Source of the DNA: Novosphingobium kunmingense
Lineage (GTDB): Bacteria > Pseudomonadota > Alphaproteobacteria > Sphingomonadales > Sphingomonadaceae
Assembly: GCF_002813245.1 (NCBI RefSeq)
Contig: NZ_PHUF01000003.1
Span: 372,001-436,000, forward strand
Reading direction: 5' to 3'
DNA: 64,000 nucleotides
A program made the translations under genes and the position numbers. Every line of letters begins with the position of its first letter. The first letter of the stretch is position 1. Positions 58,529 to 64,000 of this stretch are shown in pieces. The notes beneath the pieces were generated by a model. That model did not search any database. It worked only from the letters and a program-made list of their open reading frames with translations, and was not told the origin of the DNA.

Positions 58529-59284
58529 ATGACCGACGCGGAACTGGCCGCCGCCGTGGCCGAGCAGGCCGGGCGCCTGCTGCTCGACCTGCGCGAGCAC
58601 GGGACGCCCGATGGCGAGGAACTTGGCGCCGCCGGCGATCGCATCGCCAACCGTTTCGTGCGTGACGCGCTGCGCCGGGCGCGGCCGAACGACGCCTTCC
58701 TGTCCGAGGAAGATCCGGACAGCCTGTGCCGGCTCGACAACGCGCGCTGCTGGATCATCGATCCGCTGGACGGCACGCGCGAATATGCCGAAGGGCGCGA
58801 TGACTGGGCGGTGCATGTTGCCCTGACGCTGGACCGGACCCCGGCGATCGGCGCGGTCAGCCTGCCGGCGCAAGACCTGGTCCTGCGCTCCGACAGGCCG
58901 CGACGGATCGACGGGATGCGCTCGCCGCCGCGCATCGTCGTCAGCCGCACCCGGCCCCCGCGTGCGGCGGCGGCGGTGGCCCAGGCGCTCGGCGCCGAGG
59001 TGGCGGCCATGGGCAGCGCGGGGGCCAAGGCCATGGCCGTCGTGCGCGGGCAGGCCGACATCTACCTGCACAGCGGCGGACAGCACGAATGGGACAATTG
59101 CGCCCCCGTCGCCGTGGCGCTCGCCGCCGGGCTTCACGCCACCCGACTCGACGGCACGCGGCTGCTTTACAATGGCAAGGACACGGCTGTGCCGGATCTG
59201 CTTATCTGCCGGAATGAATGGGCAAAACCGGTGATGGCCTGCCTCGCCGCCCTCGATTGCGGACGCAGCGCCCGCGTGGCATAG
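58529..59284 (+). CDS. CysQ/inositol monophosphatase-family phosphatase
   Basis: A 251-residue Mg-dependent phosphatase. The metal-binding motif WIIDPLDGTREYAEG and the second motif HEWDNCAPVAV are typical of the IMPase superfamily and closest to CysQ (3'-phosphoadenosine 5'-phosphate phosphatase), which recycles the by-product of sulfate activation. I start it at ATG 58529 (MTDAELAAAV) after AAAGG; the frame extends to 58493. Confidence 0.87.
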   Translation: MTDAELAAAVAEQAGRLLLDLREHGTPDGEELGAAGDRIANRFVRDALRRARPNDAFLSEEDPDSLCRLDNARCWIIDPLDGTREYAEGRDDWAVHVALTLDRTPAIGAVSLPAQDLVLRSDRPRRIDGMRSPPRIVVSRTRPPRAAAAVAQALGAEVAAMGSAGAKAMAVVRGQADIYLHSGGQHEWDNCAPVAVALAAGLHATRLDGTRLLYNGKDTAVPDLLICRNEWAKPVMACLAALDCGRSARVA

Positions 59285-59292
59285 CCGCGGGG

Positions 59293-60033
59293 ATGGACGA
59301 CAAGGACGCACTCGACATCTCATCGCCGAAGCGGGTCAAGCTTGGGGTGGCGGTGGGCGTCCTCGCGCTGCAGGTGGTGGTCGTGCTGGGCCTGATCCGC
59401 GCCTTCGCGCCCGACTTCGCGGCTCAGGCGGTCGAATCGGTCATGTCGACGTTTTCGGTCACCGTCACCACGCCGCCTCCGCCCAAGCCGCCCGAACCCA
59501 AGGTCGCAGACAAGCCCGCTGGGGCGTCGGGCGCGGAAGGCAAGAAGGCGGTGCCGCGCGAAGCCAGGGCGCCCGAACCCAAGATCCCGATCGCCAAGGC
59601 GCCGGCGCCCAAGGCGTCGAGCAGCGGAAGCGCCGATACCTCGGGCGCGAAGGATCGCGGCACGGGCACAGGCGCAGGCGGTCCAGGCACCGGCACGGGT
59701 AGCGGAGCGGGCGGAAGTGGTCAGGGCGCGGGCGGCGGCATTGCTGAACGTCCCTCGGTCCGGTCGGGCGAAATCAACGATTCGCGCGATTTTCCGGTTC
59801 CCCCCGGCGGGCGTCAGACCCGCTTCGGGAAGTCGGTTACCGTCACCTTCACCGTAACCACCGATGGGCGCGCGCGCGATTGTTCGGTCGCGCGCAGCTC
59901 GGTCGATGCCGACACGACCGCGCGGGTCTGCCCGCTGGTGCTGCAGCGCATCCGCTTCAACCCGGCGCGCCGCGCAGACGGTACCCCGGTCGAAACGCGT
60001 TATGGCTACCGGGTCGATTTCACCGCCCGCTAG
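59293..60033 (+). CDS. TonB-like energy transducer protein
   Basis: A 246-residue protein. One N-terminal membrane helix (about 17–37), a Pro/Lys/Ala-rich periplasmic spacer (50–105), a Gly/Thr/Ser-rich low-complexity segment (about 118–150), and a C-terminal TonB-like domain (about 165–246; VTVTFTVTTDGRARDCSVARSS then RIRFNPAR). The Gly-rich segment is unusual for TonB. Such proteins couple the proton gradient to outer-membrane receptors; ExbB/ExbD are not beside it. It starts eight bases after the phosphatase stop. Confidence 0.82.
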   Translation: MDDKDALDISSPKRVKLGVAVGVLALQVVVVLGLIRAFAPDFAAQAVESVMSTFSVTVTTPPPPKPPEPKVADKPAGASGAEGKKAVPREARAPEPKIPIAKAPAPKASSSGSADTSGAKDRGTGTGAGGPGTGTGSGAGGSGQGAGGGIAERPSVRSGEINDSRDFPVPPGGRQTRFGKSVTVTFTVTTDGRARDCSVARSSVDADTTARVCPLVLQRIRFNPARRADGTPVETRYGYRVDFTAR

Positions 60034-60087
60034 AGCGCCGGCGATGCGGCTTGATCGGACCGGCGCGCAGGCGGTAAGGGCAAGGCA

Positions 60088-60528
60088 ATGATCGCCCAGA
60101 CCATCCAGCTTGCGCTCGCTCCGGTCTTCGTGCTGGTCGCCATGGGCAACATCCTCAACCTCCTCTCCAGCCGGCTCGGCCGCGTGGTCGATCGGGCGCG
60201 CAAGCTGCAGGACCGCCACGTTGCCACCGAAGGTCCCGATCACGACGAGGTCGTGGCCGAGATCCGCATGATCGACAAGCGGATCACCCTGATTACAAGG
60301 GCGATCCGCATCATGGTGGTCAGCGGGCTGATGGTCGGCCTGACCGTCGCCGTGCTGTTTCTCGAGGAACTGGTCGATCTGAAACTGCAGCGCGTGGCCG
60401 CCTCGACCTTCCTGACGGCGATCCTGCTGCTGATGTGGGCGCTGGTCCTGTTCCTGCGCGAAACGCAGGTCTCGGCGCAGCAGCTGCGCATACCGCGCAG
60501 CTACCTGGAGCTAGAGCGCGACCTCTAG
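60088..60528 (+). CDS. DUF2721 membrane protein
   Basis: A 146-residue protein with three predicted helices: IQLALAPVFVLVAMGNILNL at the N-terminus, one around residues 72–92 and one around 105–125. The LSSRLGRVVDRAR motif after the first helix is characteristic of DUF2721. The function is unknown. It converges with the PHA-system gene, stops lying two bases apart. Confidence 0.88.
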   Translation: MIAQTIQLALAPVFVLVAMGNILNLLSSRLGRVVDRARKLQDRHVATEGPDHDEVVAEIRMIDKRITLITRAIRIMVVSGLMVGLTVAVLFLEELVDLKLQRVAASTFLTAILLLMWALVLFLRETQVSAQQLRIPRSYLELERDL

Positions 60529-60529
60529 C

Positions 60530-60826
60530 CTAATTGAGCAGCTTGCGGCCCTTGGCTTCGATCTGGCCGCGCACCATGCCTTCGACGAAGGACAGCGCCG
60601 GCGGGAAATCGACGGTGAAGACCACCTGCCCGTCCTCGATCTCGATCCTGCCGTCGATGGTCTTGCCCATCGCGCTGACCGAAAGCGCCATCGTGTCCTC
60701 GTCGGGCCAGTCGGCCGACACGTCCGCCATCCCGCCGGGAATGAAGCTCGCAATTTCGCCGGTGCGGGCGCGCAGGCGGCGGCGCACCTCCTCCTTGTCG
60801 AGGCTGTGGGAAATGGGCACGCGCAT
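60530..60826 (-). CDS. Polyhydroxyalkanoic acid system family protein
   Basis: A 98-residue protein beginning VPISHSLDKEEVRRRLRART and ending EGMVRGQIEAKGRKLL, which matches the PHA_gran_rgn family (TIGR02610-type) found near PHA granule genes. No PHA synthase or phasin gene is in this window. Its ATG touches the stop of the XpaC-like gene. Confidence 0.82.
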   Translation of the reverse strand: MRVPISHSLDKEEVRRRLRARTGEIASFIPGGMADVSADWPDEDTMALSVSAMGKTIDGRIEIEDGQVVFTVDFPPALSFVEGMVRGQIEAKGRKLLN

Positions 60827-61572
60827 CAGCTCGCCTTTTCGCTATCGTCGAGCCCGCCGCCGTACTTGTAGTCGAGGTAGCGGGTCTGGATCGCCAGGTT
60901 GTCGATCGCACCGGCGGCAAGCTGGCGGGTTACGCTGTCGATTTCCGCGCTGACCTTGCCAAGGCTTTCCGTCAGTTGCTGGTCGGGACTCTGTCCTGCC
61001 TGCGGTTCGCCGCGCAGGTGGCGCGGGATCGAGGTGTAGGTCGATACCAGGTTGGGCAGCGTTTCGCCGACCAGCTTGCGCACATCGCGGGCAGCCGGCG
61101 TGTTCGCGTCCAGCCCGTCGAGCTGGTGGCCCAGCGCGTCGAGCTGGCCGCCAATCTGATCGACGATGCGCACCGCCGGGGCGGGAAGGGCCGGGCGCTG
61201 GCGTTCCAGCCACAGTTCGGTCCGTCCGACGAGTGTCCTGGTGTCGCCGGTGCCGAGCGATTCGATCGTCGGCACCTTGATCCGCGGGAAGGTCGAAAAG
61301 AACGCGACCGCGCCGACCATCGCCAGCAGCGCGACGATGATCCCGGTCCAGCCGATTCCGTCGAGCACCAGGCCCGCGATCATGGCCGCCACAACCACGC
61401 CGCCGAGCGCGAGCAGCACGCGGACCAGCTTCTTGAACAGGTGGTCGCGCTTGAGCGCGGCCGATCGCCGCCCGATCGAGCCGGCGCGGCGTCCGCCGAA
61501 ATCGCGGTTGTTGACCAGCGACGTGCCGGCCGCGCGCATGATCTCCTGATGCTGGTGCGCTTCACCCGGCAT
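60826..61572 (-). CDS. XpaC-like membrane protein paired with TelA
   Basis: A 248-residue protein: basic cytoplasmic N-terminus, two adjacent membrane helices (about 46–68 and 74–94), then a long helical domain. The layout and its position directly downstream of a TelA gene match the XpaC (5-bromo-4-chloroindolyl phosphate hydrolysis) family, as in the xpaC–telA pair of Bacillus. The family name reflects an old phenotype and not a proven enzyme activity. Confidence 0.75.
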   Translation of the reverse strand: MPGEAHQHQEIMRAAGTSLVNNRDFGGRRAGSIGRRSAALKRDHLFKKLVRVLLALGGVVVAAMIAGLVLDGIGWTGIIVALLAMVGAVAFFSTFPRIKVPTIESLGTGDTRTLVGRTELWLERQRPALPAPAVRIVDQIGGQLDALGHQLDGLDANTPAARDVRKLVGETLPNLVSTYTSIPRHLRGEPQAGQSPDQQLTESLGKVSAEIDSVTRQLAAGAIDNLAIQTRYLDYKYGGGLDDSEKAS

Positions 61573-61578
61573 GGCGGC

Positions 61579-62787
61579 TCACTCGGCCGTCAGCAGGCTG
61601 GGCGCGTCGTGGGCAGACTGGGCCTGCGCAGCGCCTTCGGCGCGGGCAATGTAGCCGCGCGACTTCTCGACCTCGGCGGTGAGGGTGGTGACCGTCTGCT
61701 TCATGCTGTCCAGCGCCTTCACCTTGAAAGTGTCGATGTTGTCCATCGTGTCGTAGATGTTCTGAAATGCGCGCTGAAGCGTTTCGATCGGGATCGTGCT
61801 CGATGCAGCCTGTTCGTGGATGCGGCCGGTCTGGTCGCGCAGCAGCGCGCCGGTCGAATCGATCAGGTTGGCGGTGGTGGTGTTCAATGCGGTGATCTGC
61901 TGCAGCACCAGCCGCTGGTTGGTCATCGCCTGAGCGACGGTAACCGCCGTGCGCAGCGCGCCGACCGTGGTCGTGCTGGCGCGGTCGACGCCCTTGACCA
62001 GTTCGACATTGTTCTTCTTGACCAGATCCAGCGCGAGATAACCCTGCACCGATACCGCCATTTGCGTCAGCAGGTCCTGGGTGCGCTGGCGCACGTAGAA
62101 CAGCGCGCTCTCGCGGATCGCCTTGGCCTTGGCCGGGTCGGTCGCGTCGAGATCGGCGGCGGTCTCCTCAAGCTTGGCGTCGAGCGTGTTGCTGATGTGG
62201 ACCATCTGCTCGAGGTTGCCCATCGCTTCCCACAGCTTGGCGCGTTCGACGTCGATCGCCGCGTTGTCCATCAGCAACTCGTCCTTGCCCGAGGCAAGGT
62301 GGTTGAGGATCGACTGGATATGACCCTGCGCCGACTGGTAGCTGGTAAAATACCTCTTCAGCGAGTTGCCGAAGGGGATGATGCCCAGGATCTTGCGCCC
62401 GGTGGACAGCTTGCCCGCCTTGCCCGGGTCGAGTTCCTCTACCGTGCGGCGCAGTTCTGCGAGGTTCGCCCCGACGCCGTTTTCCTTGTCCATTGCGCGG
62501 ACCGGGCGGTCGAGAAAGCGGTTCGACATGGCTGCAGCGGCCATGATTTCCTTGCGGCCCATGTTGGTCAGCTGGTCGACCTTCTTGCCGAACTCGGGCG
62601 AATTGGCGTCCGATGCAATCAGGTCGGTGACGAAGGCCTCTACCTTGGCGTCAAGCTTCGACTTCTTTTCGTCGGCAACGGGGACCAGTCCGACAGCCTT
62701 TTCGGGCGCGACCACCGGCACGGGATCGGGCGGGGTCAGCGTCAGCGTGGGCGCGGCGGTATCGGCAGTAGTCGGCGTGGTGGCCAT
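61579..62787 (-). CDS. TelA-family toxic anion resistance protein
   Basis: A 402-residue soluble, mostly helical protein of the TelA/KlaA family, linked to tellurite and envelope-stress resistance. Recognisable parts are NPFGNSL-like IIPFGNSLKRYF near residue 145, the ARLWE-type segment AKLWEAMGNLEQM, and the long coiled coils after residue 200. The N-terminal 45 residues are Thr/Pro/Ala-rich. I use ATG 62787; the frame is open further upstream. It precedes the XpaC-like gene by six bases. Confidence 0.9.
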   Translation of the reverse strand: MATTPTTADTAAPTLTLTPPDPVPVVAPEKAVGLVPVADEKKSKLDAKVEAFVTDLIASDANSPEFGKKVDQLTNMGRKEIMAAAAMSNRFLDRPVRAMDKENGVGANLAELRRTVEELDPGKAGKLSTGRKILGIIPFGNSLKRYFTSYQSAQGHIQSILNHLASGKDELLMDNAAIDVERAKLWEAMGNLEQMVHISNTLDAKLEETAADLDATDPAKAKAIRESALFYVRQRTQDLLTQMAVSVQGYLALDLVKKNNVELVKGVDRASTTTVGALRTAVTVAQAMTNQRLVLQQITALNTTTANLIDSTGALLRDQTGRIHEQAASSTIPIETLQRAFQNIYDTMDNIDTFKVKALDSMKQTVTTLTAEVEKSRGYIARAEGAAQAQSAHDAPSLLTAE

Positions 62788-62888
62788 GGACCTGTTCCGT
62801 GTGGTTATTCGTCCCGGCAAGATGGGGCGAAGACCGCGACGACGCAAGCTGTATTAGACAAATAAAACGCCGCCTCGGACAAGCGGTA

Positions 62889-63134
62889 TCAGGCGAACCA
62901 GCGCGCCAGTCGGCCGCGCTGGCGGGGCGCGGACTGGCCGCTCACCTTGAACAGGTAGTTGGCGAGCACCGCCGCCTGTTCGCGCGTCATCACGATATGG
63001 TGATCGTCGACCCCGCGCTTGTCGGCGCAGCGGGTCGAATGGGTGCATTGCAGGGTGAGGTCCAGTTTGGGCCCGACCGTGTGGTGTGCCCAGCCGACCA
63101 GCACGCCAAAACTTTCCTTCTGAGGCTTTACCAT
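62889..63134 (-). CDS. Small conserved-looking hypothetical protein, 81 aa
   Basis: An 81-residue protein. ESFGVLVGWAHHTVGPKLDL at the start and MTREQAAVLANYLFKVSGQS later give a strand-then-helix pattern; the C-terminus is basic (RQRGRLARW). Similar proteins occur in sphingomonads but have no named function. GGGGGAG lies six bases before the ATG. Confidence 0.75.
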   Translation of the reverse strand: MVKPQKESFGVLVGWAHHTVGPKLDLTLQCTHSTRCADKRGVDDHHIVMTREQAAVLANYLFKVSGQSAPRQRGRLARWFA

Positions 63135-63250
63135 CGAATGCTCCCCCTGGGCGTTTGTTGCCTGCCCTTGCGCGCATACTTATCGCGCCGCGCGCGCGAC
63201 GCAATGCGCAAAAATGCACAAATGTGGGACGCTTCGAGATGATGGCAGTG

Positions 63251-63269
63251 CCGGCAGCCGCGCTGCCGG
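63251..63269. terminator. Hairpin after the fatty acyl-AMP ligase gene
   Basis: CCGGCAGC–CGC–GCTGCCGG, an eight-pair stem, begins three bases beyond the stop of the minus-strand ligase gene. There is no T-run. Confidence 0.42.
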
Positions 63270-63271
63270 GA

Positions 63272-64000
63272 TCAGGCTGCCAGCTTGAAGGGTTCGATCT
63301 CGCCCGAAAGGTAGAGTTTCTTGGCCTTGGCGCGGCTGAGTTTGCCCGAGCTGGTGCGCGGCAGGGTGCGCGGCGGGACCAGTTCGACCACGCAGTTCAT
63401 GCCGGTGATCGAGCGAACCTTGTCTCGAATCTGATCGTGCAGCTTCATCCGCTCGGCCGGATCGGAAACGCGGCAGTGAACCAGCACGGCGGGCACTTCC
63501 TCGCCGCTTTCGGTTTCGACCGAGAAGGCGGCGATATCGCCCTGATGGAAGCCCGGGAGCTGTTCCACTGCCCATTCGATGTCCTGCGGCCAGTGATTCT
63601 TGCCGTTTATGATGATCATGTCCTTGGCGCGGCCGACGATGAACAGATAGCCATCGACGAGATAGCCCATGTCGCCAGTGTCGAGCCAGCCGTCGACCAG
63701 GCACGCCGCGGTCGATTCCGGGTCGCGGAAGTAGCTGTGCATGACGCTGGGGCCCTTGCACCACACCTTGCCGATGTGGTGATCGGCCAGCGGCTTGCCG
63801 CTTTCGCCGCGGATCTCGATCGCCATGTCCTTGACGGCCTTGCCGCAGTTGACGATCGCGCGGTATCGCGCCGGACGCGACAAGTCGCGCGGAGTTCCGG
63901 AAAGGCGCTCTTCCTCGACCAGTTCGACGCGGATCCCTTCGCCCGGCGGCATGATCGTGACGGCCAGCGTCGCTTCGGCAAGGCCATAGCTCGGCAGGAA
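63272..64000 (-). CDS. Fatty acyl-AMP ligase, C-terminal part (gene runs off the window)
   Basis: The last 242 codons of an ANL-superfamily adenylating enzyme; the 5' part lies beyond base 64000. Entering in frame at LPSYGLAEATLAVT, it continues through GWLDTGDMGYLVDGYLFIVG and RAKDMIIINGKNHWPQDIEW. The C-terminal subdomain ends with LPRTSSGKLSRAKAKKLY, the catalytic lysine region. SYGLAEATLAVT and IINGKNHWPQDIE are typical of fatty acyl-AMP ligases, which load acyl chains on carrier proteins instead of CoA. A stand-alone acyl-CoA ligase is less likely. Confidence 0.88.
   Translation of the reverse strand, partial: FLPSYGLAEATLAVTIMPPGEGIRVELVEEERLSGTPRDLSRPARYRAIVNCGKAVKDMAIEIRGESGKPLADHHIGKVWCKGPSVMHSYFRDPESTAACLVDGWLDTGDMGYLVDGYLFIVGRAKDMIIINGKNHWPQDIEWAVEQLPGFHQGDIAAFSVETESGEEVPAVLVHCRVSDPAERMKLHDQIRDKVRSITGMNCVVELVPPRTLPRTSSGKLSRAKAKKLYLSGEIEPFKLAA

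Overview
The window is GC-rich chromosomal DNA with tightly packed genes, many overlapping by 1–4 bases (ATGA or TGATG junctions). It looks like an alphaproteobacterium of the Sphingomonadales, most likely Sphingomonadaceae (Novosphingobium-like). The reasons are a PhyR–NepR–EcfG general stress response locus, several GGAAC…GTT promoters of the EcfG type, the HWE-type sensor kinase, and a gene mix common in that group (P450, Baeyer–Villiger oxidase, HflKC/DegP/Mrp block). This is inferred from gene content; there is no rRNA. A tRNA-Lys (UUU) lies at 23225–23300.

1–23.2 kb is mostly housekeeping and envelope quality control: two flavoproteins, an SPFH/NfeD pair, MsrB, penicillin-binding protein 1A, DegP/HtrA, HflK–HflC, Mrp, a Tat-exported molybdenum hydroxylase subunit, ferrochelatase, a cytochrome P450, RsmB, an S45 acylase, MsrA, a predicted methyltransferase, an N-carbamoylputrescine amidase-like enzyme and FolK. 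23.5–28.8 kb is a catabolic cassette (SDR, remnant of a second SDR, 3-hydroxyacyl-CoA dehydrogenase, Baeyer–Villiger-type monooxygenase) followed by a regulator made of two TetR domains in one chain.

28.8–36.2 kb is the general stress response locus: a single-domain response regulator and an EcfG-type sigma factor, divergent from phyR; a CHASE/HWE sensor kinase divergent from nepR–ecfG; then superoxide dismutase, a GlsB/YeaQ-type membrane protein and a run of three small genes. EcfG-like promoters sit in front of most of these, and two of them are mirrored so that each reads in both directions. Two intergenic small RNA candidates have not only an EcfG-like promoter but also an intrinsic terminator. 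The better one, at about 36087–36180 on the minus strand, has a 5' hairpin with a C-rich loop and looks like the general stress response sRNA GsrN of Caulobacter.

36.3–43.5 kb holds a small secreted protein, a serralysin-type RTX metalloprotease with two N-terminal PPC-like domains, acetyl-CoA synthetase and an MHS-type transporter. 43.5–58.4 kb is an amine/polyamine region: a class III aminotransferase, then a nine-gene minus-strand operon (two glutamine-synthetase-like ligases, a PuuB-like oxidase, a second aminotransferase, PotF–PotH–PotI–PotG transporter, PuuD) and a divergent third aminotransferase. A cluster of very small genes (45.1–46.5 kb), including a 30-residue membrane protein translationally coupled to its neighbour and a lone MbcA/ParS-type antitoxin domain, separates the first aminotransferase from the operon. 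58.5–64 kb contains a CysQ-like phosphatase, a TonB-like protein, a DUF2721 protein, a PHA-system protein, an XpaC–TelA pair, a small conserved protein and the end of a fatty acyl-AMP ligase. No CRISPR array, insertion sequence or prophage was seen.
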